From Kaistia hirudinis (lineage in GTDB: Bacteria; Pseudomonadota; Alphaproteobacteria; Rhizobiales; Kaistiaceae), in contig NZ_JACIDS010000002.1 of assembly GCF_014196455.1 (NCBI RefSeq), positions 124,001 through 188,000 on the forward strand: a stretch of DNA of 64,000 bases, read 5' to 3'. The notes beneath the pieces are model-generated. The model worked only from the letters and a program-made list of their open reading frames with translations. It was not told where the DNA came from and did not search any database. A program made the translations under genes and the position numbers. Below, piece after piece: positions 17,825 through 25,752 of this stretch (the stretch's first letter is position 1; every line of letters starts with the position of its first letter).

Positions 17825-18820
17825 TCAGTAGCTCGCGACGATGTCGGCGAGCGGCTTCTCGAACGGGAAGGTCTGCATTGCCGAGACCTGGTCGGAAGCG
17901 AGCTTCAGGGCCTTGTCGACATTATCCTTGGTCACCAGGACGCCCTTGATCAGGACCTCCGTGCGATCATCCTTCTTCGTGGCGACGAGGAAGGGGAAAT
18001 AGGCCTTCCAGAAGCCGGAATATTGCGGCGCCAGCAGCACGGTGCTCTTCATCGTGCCGTCCTTGACCGCGTTGAGGCCCGGCTCTGTGCCGTCGACCGA
18101 GACGAGCATCACCTGCTCCTGCTTGCCGGAGCGGCCGATGACGCCGGCGGCGGGAACCGTCAGGCTGTCGGAATTGCCGTAGATCAGGTCGAGATTCGGA
18201 TAGGCCGTCATCCAGTTCTCGGTGATCGACACGGCCTTGGTCGGATCCCAGCTCGTCGGCTCCTGCGCAACGACCTTGACGCCGGGATACTGCGCCATCA
18301 CGTCGGTGAAGCCGCCGGAGCGGTCCGTGTTCAGGCCCTGACCGAGCAGGCCCTGCAGATTGGCGACCTCGCCCTTGACCTCGCCATATCGCGCCTTGAG
18401 CAGTTCGGCGGCATATTCGCCGACGATCTTGCCGGTGTAGCGCTCGTCGAAGCCGAGGGTCGCGGCGCAGCCATCGATCTTGGAATGCAGGCAGATCACC
18501 GGGATCTTGGCGGCTGCCGCCTTTGCCATGGTCGGGCCGAAGGCGGCCGCGTCGATGAAGTTGATCGAGATCGCGTCGACGCCCTGATTGATCAGGTTCT
18601 CCATGGCCTGGATCTGCTTGGTGACGTCGCCCTCGCCACTGGTGACGACCAGATCGAAGCCGGCGCGCCGCGCCGCTTCCTTGGCGCCTTCGACCTCGCC
18701 GAGGTGGAAGGGGTTCGAAAGGTCGATCTGGATGAGCCCGATGGTCGGCTTGTCGGCGGCCTGCGCAAACGTCGTCGCCAAGGCGACCGCAGCGGCGGCC
18801 GCCAGCACTGTCTTCAGCAT
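17825..18820 (-). CDS. Sugar ABC transporter substrate-binding protein
   Basis: A 331-residue periplasmic protein of the RbsB/peripla_BP_4 class. A Sec signal peptide (MLKTVLAAAAAVALATTFAQ, cleaved after AQA-A) precedes PTIGLIQIDLSNPFHLGEVEG, the usual first strand and substrate loop. The C-terminal domain has the LVSVDGTEPGLNAVKDG motif. The ATG at 18820 follows a strong GGAGGAG. It is first in the operon (binding protein, ATPase, fused permease, oxidoreductase, dehydratase) and lies downstream of a LacI operator at 18886. Confidence 0.92.
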   Translation of the reverse strand: MLKTVLAAAAAVALATTFAQAADKPTIGLIQIDLSNPFHLGEVEGAKEAARRAGFDLVVTSGEGDVTKQIQAMENLINQGVDAISINFIDAAAFGPTMAKAAAAKIPVICLHSKIDGCAATLGFDERYTGKIVGEYAAELLKARYGEVKGEVANLQGLLGQGLNTDRSGGFTDVMAQYPGVKVVAQEPTSWDPTKAVSITENWMTAYPNLDLIYGNSDSLTVPAAGVIGRSGKQEQVMLVSVDGTEPGLNAVKDGTMKSTVLLAPQYSGFWKAYFPFLVATKKDDRTEVLIKGVLVTKDNVDKALKLASDQVSAMQTFPFEKPLADIVASY

Positions 18821-18885
18821 GGTTTCTCCTCCCTTGCCGTCGGTCTTGCGCCGCGGCTGCATCCGATCGTCGAATGCAAGGAAAT

Positions 18886-18897
18886 GTTACCGGTAAC
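18886..18897. promoter_or_regulatory. LacI-type operator upstream of the sugar importer operon
   Basis: GTTACCGGTAAC is a perfect 12-bp palindrome with the central CG typical of LacI-family sites, located 66 nt before the binding-protein ATG. A variant (TGATACCGATAACA) occurs at 20049-20062 in the divergent control region of the adjacent lacI-family gene; the two match at 11 of 14 positions. Confidence 0.75.
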
Positions 18898-18934
18898 CTG
18901 GGTGCGCGTCAACGGGTGGTGTCGCGGATTGGGC

Positions 18935-19981
18935 TCAGTGCTTCCGGCGGGTCGATTCGCGCGAGATGATGGAGAAGCCGAGATCGTAGCGCTCCGACGC
19001 GCCGCGATTGCCGGCGAGCCGCGCGAGGATCATATGGCCGGCCTTGCGGCCCATCTCCATGGCGGGGACATGCACCGTGGTGAGGGTCGGCGAAACCACT
19101 CGGCCGATCTCGAGATCGTGGAACCCCGCGATGCCCATGTCCTCCGGCACGCGCACGCCGAGCTCGCGGCAGGCGAGGATCGCGCCGACCGCAAAAACGT
19201 CGGAGGTGAAGAACACGGCGTCGACATCCGGCGCGCTCTTCATCAGGAGGCGGATCGCCCGCGCGCCTGTCTCCGGCCGGATCGCCGCCTCGTCATTGAC
19301 GATCTGGATCGGCGGCGCGGGCAGGCCCGCCTCGCGCATGGCCGCCAGATAGCCCTCAGCGCGGTGCCGCGCGCGCTCATTGCTCTCGCTCGGGCCGTTG
19401 ACGAAGGCGATCCGCCGATAGCCGGAGCGGATCAGCTCCGCCGTCATGGCATGCGCCGCCTCGCGATTCGAGAAGCCGACGGCCATGTCGACCGGCTCGT
19501 CGCCCGTCTCCCAGGTCTCGACAACGGGAATGCCGAAGCCGCGCAGCAATTCGCGCGTCGCGCCGGTATGGGTCAGGCCGGTGAGCACGAGCGCATCCGG
19601 CCGCCGCTCGAGGATGGAGCGGATCTGGCTCTCCTCCACGTCGCTGCGATAGGTGCTCGACGACACGAACAGCCCGAGGCCGGCCTCGTTCAGCACGTCG
19701 CCGATCCCTTCGAGCGTGTCGGCGAAGATCGAATGTCGCAAGGTCGGCACAATCGCGGCCACCAGTCCGCTCGATCCGGCTGACAAGCCGCCGGCCAGGC
19801 GGTTCGGCACATAGCCGAGCGCGGCCATGGCGGCCGTCACGCGGTCGCGCGTCTCCGGATTGACCTTCTCGGGATGACGCACGACCCGGGACACCGTCAT
19901 CTTGGTGACGCCGGCGCGTTCGGCGACTTCCGACATGGTCGCGCCGAAGCCGCTGCGCACGCTCTTCTTGCCCGATGCCAC
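18935..19981 (-). CDS. LacI-family transcriptional regulator
   Basis: A 348-residue repressor with an N-terminal helix-turn-helix and hinge (MSEVAERAGVTKMTVSRVVR, about residues 16-35, then GYVPNRLAGGL) and a periplasmic-binding-protein-like effector domain. The start is taken as GTG 19981, which has GGAGGAGAG upstream; the in-frame extension above it has no ribosome site. It sits between two matching operators, upstream of the importer operon and divergent from the DUF4432 gene, so it most likely represses both and responds to the imported sugar. Confidence 0.88.
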   Translation of the reverse strand: MASGKKSVRSGFGATMSEVAERAGVTKMTVSRVVRHPEKVNPETRDRVTAAMAALGYVPNRLAGGLSAGSSGLVAAIVPTLRHSIFADTLEGIGDVLNEAGLGLFVSSSTYRSDVEESQIRSILERRPDALVLTGLTHTGATRELLRGFGIPVVETWETGDEPVDMAVGFSNREAAHAMTAELIRSGYRRIAFVNGPSESNERARHRAEGYLAAMREAGLPAPPIQIVNDEAAIRPETGARAIRLLMKSAPDVDAVFFTSDVFAVGAILACRELGVRVPEDMGIAGFHDLEIGRVVSPTLTTVHVPAMEMGRKAGHMILARLAGNRGASERYDLGFSIISRESTRRKH

Positions 19982-20048
19982 GATCTCTCCTCCGGCGATG
20001 CGCGATCGAAGCGGATCGCAGCCGTTGCGTCCAGCGGGACGTGATTTA

Positions 20049-20062
20049 TGATACCGATAACA
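20049..20062. promoter_or_regulatory. LacI-type operator in the lacI/DUF4432 divergent region
   Basis: TGATACCGATAACA, an imperfect palindrome centred on CG, lies 17 nt before the DUF4432 ATG and 68 nt upstream of the regulator GTG. It matches the perfect site at 18886-18897, so autoregulation and coregulation of the divergent gene are likely. Confidence 0.7.
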
Positions 20063-20078
20063 CAGGGGAGGATTGCTG

Positions 20079-21179
20079 ATGGAGTTCTTTGGAGCCGGCC
20101 TTTCGGCCGATGCGCTGCGTCGCCGGGTCGGCCACATGTCGCAGCTCGGCGGCGTGCGGCTGCTCACATCCGACAATGGTCCTTCGCGTGGCGTGCGGCT
20201 GCTGGAGTTCAACACGGGAACCGGCTTCTCGTTCGAGATCGGTGTCGAGCGGGGCTTCGATGTCGGCCGCTGCGATTATCGCGGCGCCTCGCTCGCCTGG
20301 ATTCCGCCGACTCTTCTGCCGGCGCCCTGGTATTTCGAGGATCAGGCCAATTTCGGCTGGCTGCGGGCCGGCCTCGGCGGATTCAACAATACCTGCGGCC
20401 TGCTCCATATCGGCAATCCCGAGGACGCCGACGTCGCGCACTATAATTTCCCGGCCCGTCCGGTCGACCGCTACGGCGTCCATGACCGCGTCGCGCTCAT
20501 TCCGGCCGAACTGGTCAGCTTCGGCGAGCGCTGGGAGGGGGAGCGCTATGTCATCGAGGCCGTCGGCCGCGTGACGCAGGCGCAGACTTATGGCGAGAAC
20601 CTCGTCCTGACGCGCACCTATCGGGCGGTGCTCGGCGAGTCCGCCTTCACCATGGAGGATGTCGTCGAGAACCGCGGCTATCTCCCGACCGAGCACATGC
20701 TGCTCTATCACATCAATGCCGGCTATCCGTTCGTCGACGAGGGTTCCGAACTGATCGCGCCGACGATGGGGACGCCGCGCCTGCTTTTCGGCACGGCCGA
20801 TCTCGCTGATCGGGCAAGCTGGTCGCGCTTCATCGCGCCGCAGAAGAACTGGATCCAGCAGACCTTCGAGCACGCCATGCGGCCCGACGAGGACGGAACC
20901 GTCGAGGTCGCGATCTTCAATCCTCGCCTCATGGGCGGGACCGGCCTGTCGGTCAGCTATGACGCCGGGTCGCTGCCGAACTATATCGAGTGGCGGATGA
21001 TGGGCGAAGGGCAATATGCCGTCGGCATCGAACCCTGCACGAATGGCTTCGGCCGCGAAGCAGTCAGGCAGGCCGGCCAGCTTGCGGTGCTGGAGCCGGG
21101 CGAAAGCCGGCGCTATCGCCTCCGGGTCGCGATCATCGGAACAGATGAGGCAGAAGCGCTCCGGCGCCGCTCGGCTTGA
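20079..21179 (+). CDS. DUF4432 family protein (aldose 1-epimerase-like fold)
   Basis: A 366-residue cytoplasmic protein. The opening FGAGLSADALRRRVGHMSQL, the middle GGFNNTCGLLHIG and the late YIEWRMMGEGQYAVGIEPC fit the DUF4432 (galactose-mutarotase-like) family. Conserved histidine/acid residues in the IGNPEDADVAHYNFPARP and HMLLYHINAGYP regions would line a sugar pocket. The ATG at 20079 has GGGGAG upstream. Control by the divergent LacI regulator through the operator at 20049 is inferred. A role as sugar mutarotase or isomerase for the same substrate is likely but unproven. Confidence 0.85.
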   Translation: MEFFGAGLSADALRRRVGHMSQLGGVRLLTSDNGPSRGVRLLEFNTGTGFSFEIGVERGFDVGRCDYRGASLAWIPPTLLPAPWYFEDQANFGWLRAGLGGFNNTCGLLHIGNPEDADVAHYNFPARPVDRYGVHDRVALIPAELVSFGERWEGERYVIEAVGRVTQAQTYGENLVLTRTYRAVLGESAFTMEDVVENRGYLPTEHMLLYHINAGYPFVDEGSELIAPTMGTPRLLFGTADLADRASWSRFIAPQKNWIQQTFEHAMRPDEDGTVEVAIFNPRLMGGTGLSVSYDAGSLPNYIEWRMMGEGQYAVGIEPCTNGFGREAVRQAGQLAVLEPGESRRYRLRVAIIGTDEAEALRRRSA

Positions 21180-21262
21180 TCGCCGCTGATTTTTGACGGC
21201 CGGCCTCGGAACCGCTGGGGGGCAAGCGACGTTCCATTTCCGTAACAGGGAGGGACGCCAAG

Positions 21263-21538
21263 ATGAATCAGGTCAATTCCGCAATCCGCAATATCGGCCC
21301 GCGCGATCTCGGAGCGCTTCCCGACCGCGTTCAGGCGCGGATCGACGCCGGTGAGCCGGCCGCCAAGGTCATCCGCGAGTGGCGCGGCCTTTCCCAGGCC
21401 GATCTCGCGGACCGGACAGGTGTCGCGATCACGCAGATCATGCGCGCCGAAGGCACCGGTGATGTGTCGCAGGAGGCGTTGCGGCTGATCGCGCGCGGCC
21501 TCAGGGTCTGCGACGAGTTCATCTGCCGCTCGAATTGA
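21263..21538 (+). CDS. Small XRE-type helix-turn-helix protein
   Basis: A 91-residue protein with a helix-turn-helix in residues ~44-70 (LSQADLADRTGVAITQIMRA) preceded by a short helical arm. It resembles the DNA-binding domain of solitary XRE regulators or antitoxins, but no toxin gene is adjacent. The ATG at 21263 is preceded by AGGGAGGGA. The target is unknown. It ends just before the convergent GntR gene. Confidence 0.75.
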   Translation: MNQVNSAIRNIGPRDLGALPDRVQARIDAGEPAAKVIREWRGLSQADLADRTGVAITQIMRAEGTGDVSQEALRLIARGLRVCDEFICRSN

Positions 21539-21565
21539 TCCCCCTGGATCACTGACCCTCTTGGG

Positions 21566-22294
21566 TCAGAGACCGAGGCGGCGCGAGGAATTGCGCAGAT
21601 GCGCCCGCATCGCCGCGTCGGCCGCGACCGGGTCACGCGCCCGGATCGCCTCGTAGATCGCGCGGTGCTCCCGCTCGGAAATCGCCCGCGTCTGGATGAA
21701 ATCGAGCGAGCGTAAAGCGAGGTAGATACTCTCCTTCAGCTTTACATCGACGAAGGCGATGAACAGCGCCACGAAGGGGTTGCGCGTCGCCGCCGCGACC
21801 GCGCGGTGAAACGCGATGTCCGTCTCGACATAGTCGCGGTGCAACTCGTCCACCTTGGCCATCGCCTCAATGCAGCGCTCGATTTCGGCGAGATCTTCCG
21901 CTGTGCAGTGCTCGGCCGCCATCGCCGCGGCCCCGCTCTCCAGGATCAGGCGAAGATCATAGAGATGGCGATAATCCTCCGGCTGGGCGAGGCTATCCGG
22001 CTCCAGCGTCAGAGAATTGGCCGAATCGGGTGAGGCGACGAACACGCCGATGCCCTGGCGGGAGACGACGAGTCCCTCGTGCCGCAGCTTGGCGATCGCC
22101 TCGCGGACCACGGCGCGACTGACGCCGTGTTCCGTGGCGAGTTCCTGCTCGGTCGGCAACCGGTCTCCCGGCTTGAGCGCGCCGCGCAGGAGTTCCTGAC
22201 GAATGAACCCGGCGACCTGAGAGGGCAGGCCGAGTCGCATCACCTTTTTCGGTTGATTCTCCAACGGACCACATTCTCCTCTTGATGCGGGCAT
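21566..22294 (-). CDS. GntR-family regulator, FCD (FadR) subfamily
   Basis: A 242-residue regulator. A winged helix-turn-helix lies in residues ~20-85 (GDRLPTEQELATEHGVSRAV, then VREAIAKLRHEGLV). It is followed by an all-helical FCD effector domain with the metal-binding pattern D(I)AFHRAV and the EHRAIYEAI...MRAHL histidines. ATG 22294 (GGGGA upstream) or the in-frame ATG 22240 could be used. It closes the minus-strand run of SDR, permease, ATPase and binding protein, and probably controls that run and the divergent lactonase/dehydrogenase pair. Confidence 0.88.
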   Translation of the reverse strand: MPASRGECGPLENQPKKVMRLGLPSQVAGFIRQELLRGALKPGDRLPTEQELATEHGVSRAVVREAIAKLRHEGLVVSRQGIGVFVASPDSANSLTLEPDSLAQPEDYRHLYDLRLILESGAAAMAAEHCTAEDLAEIERCIEAMAKVDELHRDYVETDIAFHRAVAAATRNPFVALFIAFVDVKLKESIYLALRSLDFIQTRAISEREHRAIYEAIRARDPVAADAAMRAHLRNSSRRLGL

Positions 22295-22341
22295 CCATCC
22301 CCGTGCGCTCTCGGATTCAAGGTCCGGAAGCGCCGAGCGGT

Positions 22342-23112
22342 CTAGACCCCGAGTTGCGCCCGCAACCCGCCGTCAACCGCATAGTCCGACCCGGTCGAGA
22401 AGCTCGAGCGCGGACCGGCGAGATAGGCGACCAGTTCCGCGACCTCCTCGATCGTGCCGACGCGGCCGATAGGATGGCCGGCGCCGAAACCCTTCAGCGT
22501 CTCCTCCGGATCGCCGCCCGCCGGCGTCATTTCACGCGCCGCGAATTCGAGCATCGGCGTGCGAATCGAGCCCGGCGAGATTGAATTGACGCGGATATTG
22601 TCCTTGGCGCAATCGACCGCCATGGCGCGCGTCAGCGCATGGACCGCGCCCTTCGACGTCGCATAGGCGAGCACGTTGCGCTGGTTCATATGCCCCTGGA
22701 CAGAGGCGATATGGACGATCGAGCCGCCGCCGCGTGCCTTCATGAGCGGGTAGAGCGCATGCGACATCAGATAGCATGAGCGCAGATTGACCCGCATGAC
22801 GAGGTCCCACATATCGGGCGTCGTGGTCTCGACCGTGCCATAGGGCTGGATGGCGGCGGTGTTCACCAGGATGTCGACGCCGGGCTGCTTCAGCCGGTCG
22901 GCGAGCGCGAAGACCTGATCGTCCTTGGTGACGTCGAGCGTCTCGACCGTGATGTGACGTCCGGCGGTGATCGCGGCGGCATTGCGGTTATGCGTCTCGT
23001 CATTGCCGCACAGATGGACCTTCGCGCCAAGTTCGGCGAGCTTCAGCGCCGCACCGAGGCCGATGCCGCTGCTCCCGGTCACGACCGCGATCTTTCCAGC
23101 GAGTTCGGTCAT
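22342..23112 (-). CDS. SDR-family oxidoreductase
   Basis: A 256-residue classical short-chain dehydrogenase. It has the cofactor motif TGSSGIG (residues 12-18), NTAAIQ in place of the NNAG strand, the catalytic Ser in IASVQG, YATSK (Tyr/Lys pair near 152-156) and the SPGSIRTPM loop. The unusual NTA instead of NNA is noted. It probably oxidises a sugar or sugar derivative brought in by the adjoining importer. It lies between the permease and GntR genes on the same strand. Confidence 0.88.
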   Translation of the reverse strand: MTELAGKIAVVTGSSGIGLGAALKLAELGAKVHLCGNDETHNRNAAAITAGRHITVETLDVTKDDQVFALADRLKQPGVDILVNTAAIQPYGTVETTTPDMWDLVMRVNLRSCYLMSHALYPLMKARGGGSIVHIASVQGHMNQRNVLAYATSKGAVHALTRAMAVDCAKDNIRVNSISPGSIRTPMLEFAAREMTPAGGDPEETLKGFGAGHPIGRVGTIEEVAELVAYLAGPRSSFSTGSDYAVDGGLRAQLGV

Positions 23113-23149
23113 TATCGTTCTATCCTCCCTTGCGACCCGTTCGGGGCGC

Positions 23150-24133
23150 TCATGCCCTGGCGCCCATTCTCAGGACGCCCTCGTTGACGCGCTTGTCAAC
23201 CACGACCGCGGCGATGAGCACAACGCCCTGTGCAACATATTGCCAGAACGGCTCGACGCCGGAGAGGTTGAGGCCGTTCGACAACACACCGACGATCACC
23301 GCGCCGATCACCGTGCCGAGAATGCGACCCTCGCCGCCGGAGAGGCTGGTGCCGCCGATGATGACCGCAGCGATCACCTCGAGCTCGAAGCCGACGCCGA
23401 TATTGGGGTCGCCGGAGCCGACGCGGGTTGAGAGCACCAGGCCTGCCAGCGCCGCCATGGCGCCGCTGAGCACATAGAGCGTGATCAGCGTCCGCTCGAC
23501 ATTGACGCCGGAGAGACGCGCCGCCTCCTCATTGCCGCCGACCGCATAGATATGCTTGCCGAACTTGGTGCGCCGCGTCACGAACGCATAGATGGCGACG
23601 ACGAGCACGGCGAGCAGGATCGGCATCGGGAACGGCCCGATGCTCGACGTGCCGATCGAGCCCCAGTTGCGCGGCAGGCCGACCAGGATCGCGCTTGGCG
23701 TGATCAGATAGGCGAGGCCACGGGCGATATTCAGCGCGCCGAGCGTCACGATGATCGGGCTGACCCGCATCTTGACGATGATGGCGCCGTTGGCGAAGCC
23801 GATCAGGCAGCCGAGCAGGATGGCGGCCAGGAAGGCGAGCGGCAGCGGAACCCCCTGAACCGCCAGGGTGGCGGCGACGACCGACGAAGCGGCCAGAACG
23901 GAGCCGACGGAAAGATCGAGGCCGCGCGCAATCATGACGACGGTCATGGCGCTCGCCGAGATGATCAGCGGCGCCGTGTTGCGCGCGACGTTTTGGAAAT
24001 TCGTCAGCGTCAGGAAACGCGGGTTCAGGAAGCTGAAGGCGGCGATCATCAGGAGCAGCACCAGCAGCGTCACGACGGTCTGCAGGCGCTGGCGATCCGA
24101 GATGATCCAGTGGATGGCCGGGTTCCGGTTCAT
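23150..24133 (-). CDS. Sugar ABC transporter permease (RbsC-like)
   Basis: A 327-residue polytopic protein of the RbsC/BPD_transp_2 family. It has VVMIARGLDLSVGSVLAAS near residue 66, GFANGAIIVKMRVSPIIVTL, the cytoplasmic coupling stretch YAVGGNEEAARLSG and the late IIGGTSLSGGEGRI loop. It is probably a homodimer in the membrane, working with the ATPase encoded 32 nt upstream. The ATG at 24133 is an ordinary start. Confidence 0.9.
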   Translation of the reverse strand: MNRNPAIHWIISDRQRLQTVVTLLVLLLMIAAFSFLNPRFLTLTNFQNVARNTAPLIISASAMTVVMIARGLDLSVGSVLAASSVVAATLAVQGVPLPLAFLAAILLGCLIGFANGAIIVKMRVSPIIVTLGALNIARGLAYLITPSAILVGLPRNWGSIGTSSIGPFPMPILLAVLVVAIYAFVTRRTKFGKHIYAVGGNEEAARLSGVNVERTLITLYVLSGAMAALAGLVLSTRVGSGDPNIGVGFELEVIAAVIIGGTSLSGGEGRILGTVIGAVIVGVLSNGLNLSGVEPFWQYVAQGVVLIAAVVVDKRVNEGVLRMGARA

Positions 24134-24165
24134 GGGTTTCGGCGGCTTTCGGTTGAGATTGCGAT

Positions 24166-25680
24166 TCAGGCGGCCGGCTCATGGAGCATGGAAAGCTCCA
24201 TCACTTCGGGCTCCGTCGCGGTGCCCGGCAGCTCGCCGACGAGATGGCCCTGGTTGAGCACGATGATGCGGTCGGCGAGCCCGATGACTTCCGGCAATTC
24301 CGACGAGACGAGCAGGATCGCGAGGCCCTGGCGCGCCAGCTCGTCGATGATGCGGTAGATCTCCCGCTTGGCGCCGATATCGACGCCCCGCGTCGGCTCG
24401 TCGAGCAGCAGGACCCGGGTCTTCATGGCGAGCCACTTGCCGACGACGACCTTCTGCTGATTGCCGCCCGAGAGCAGGCTGATCCGCTGGTCGAGCGAAG
24501 GCGTGCGCACATCCATCGTCTGCGCCGTGCGCTGCGCCACGGCGCGGGGCGCGCCGGTCTCGCGGCGGCTCGCAGGAAACTCCGTCCAGGGCAGCAGCAG
24601 ATTGTCGAAGACGCTGAGCACGCCGACGATGCCCTGCGCGCGGCGCTCCTCCGGCACCAGGCCGAGACCGGAACCAATGGCCCGGCGGACGGAGTTCGGC
24701 GTGACCGGTTTGCCGTCGATCAGGACGCGGCCGGACGACACCGTGTCGGCACCGAAGATCGACCGCATCAGTTCCGTGCGGCCGGCGCCGACGAGCCCGG
24801 CAATGCCGACTATCTCGCCGGAGCGCACGGAGAGGCTGATATCGTGAATGCGCGCACCGCTCAGCTTCTCGACGGAGAGCACGATCGGGCCGGGCTGCCG
24901 GCTCTTCGACGGGAACACGTCGCCGAGATCACGGCCGACCATCAGGCGGATCAGCTCGCGCGGCTCGGCCTCGGCCCGCTCCAGCGTCGCGACCTTGCGG
25001 CCATCCTTGAATACAGTGACGCGGTCGGCGATCTCCTCGATCTCGCGCATCTTGTGCGAGACATAGATGATCCCCTTGCCGGCGGCCTTGAGCGTCGCGA
25101 TCACGGCGAACAGCCGGCGCACCTCCTGCTCCTCGAGCGGCGAGGTCGGCTCGTCCATGACAATGACATCGGCATTGGCGCAGAGCGCCTTGGCGATCAT
25201 CACGGCCTGCTTCTCGGCGGTCGAGAGGCGGCCGACCCGCGTCGCCGGATCGAGGCCGTCGAAGCCGATCCCGGCGAGCAGCCGGCGGGCCGTCGTCTCG
25301 GCCACATCCCGGTCGAAGTGACCGCCGCGGCCGGGCTCGTCGCCGAGAACGATGTTCTCCGCGACGGTGAGGCCGTCGACCACGGAGAGCTCCTGGAAGA
25401 TGAAGGCGAGGCCGAGCGCCTTGGCGTCGCGCGGGCCGTTCAGCACGACGGATTTGCCACGCACCGCGATCGTGCCGGCATCAGGCTTCTGCGCGCCCGC
25501 GATGAGCTTGACGAAGGTCGACTTGCCGGCACCGTTCTCGCCGATCAGGCAGTGAACTTCGCCCCGCTTCAAGTCGAACGAGACGTCGGTCAGCGCGCGG
25601 ACGCCGGGAAAGTGCTTCGAGAGGCCGGAAACGCTGAGCAGCGGGGCCGCCGCGTCCGGCGAGGGAGCGCCTGAAGGCAT
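24166..25680 (-). CDS. Sugar ABC transporter ATP-binding protein
   Basis: A 504-residue RbsA-type double ATPase. Domain 1 has GENGAGKST, LSTAEKQAVMIAKAL and VIVMDEPTSPL. Domain 2 has GLVGAGRTEL, LLSGGNQQKVVVGKW and VLLLDEPTRGVDIGA. Both signature motifs and the second Walker B are well preserved. It is second in the minus-strand operon, separated from the binding-protein gene by a stable hairpin (25712-25739). Confidence 0.92.
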   Translation of the reverse strand: MPSGAPSPDAAAPLLSVSGLSKHFPGVRALTDVSFDLKRGEVHCLIGENGAGKSTFVKLIAGAQKPDAGTIAVRGKSVVLNGPRDAKALGLAFIFQELSVVDGLTVAENIVLGDEPGRGGHFDRDVAETTARRLLAGIGFDGLDPATRVGRLSTAEKQAVMIAKALCANADVIVMDEPTSPLEEQEVRRLFAVIATLKAAGKGIIYVSHKMREIEEIADRVTVFKDGRKVATLERAEAEPRELIRLMVGRDLGDVFPSKSRQPGPIVLSVEKLSGARIHDISLSVRSGEIVGIAGLVGAGRTELMRSIFGADTVSSGRVLIDGKPVTPNSVRRAIGSGLGLVPEERRAQGIVGVLSVFDNLLLPWTEFPASRRETGAPRAVAQRTAQTMDVRTPSLDQRISLLSGGNQQKVVVGKWLAMKTRVLLLDEPTRGVDIGAKREIYRIIDELARQGLAILLVSSELPEVIGLADRIIVLNQGHLVGELPGTATEPEVMELSMLHEPAA

Positions 25681-25711
25681 GAGCGCCGTTCCTGTTCAAT
25701 CGGGAGAAAGG

Positions 25712-25739
25712 GCGGCGCCCGGCCGGAGCCGGACGCCGC
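25712..25739 (-). other. Hairpin in the binding protein-ATPase intergenic region
   Basis: GCGGCG...CGCCGC with an inner CCGGC/GCCGG stem gives 11 pairs, one mismatch and a CGGA loop, beginning 14 nt after the binding-protein stop. It parallels the hairpins at 17793 and 33486 and probably sets the ratio of binding protein to ATPase mRNA. Confidence 0.65.
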
Positions 25740-25752
25740 GCGGGTCTGCCGT

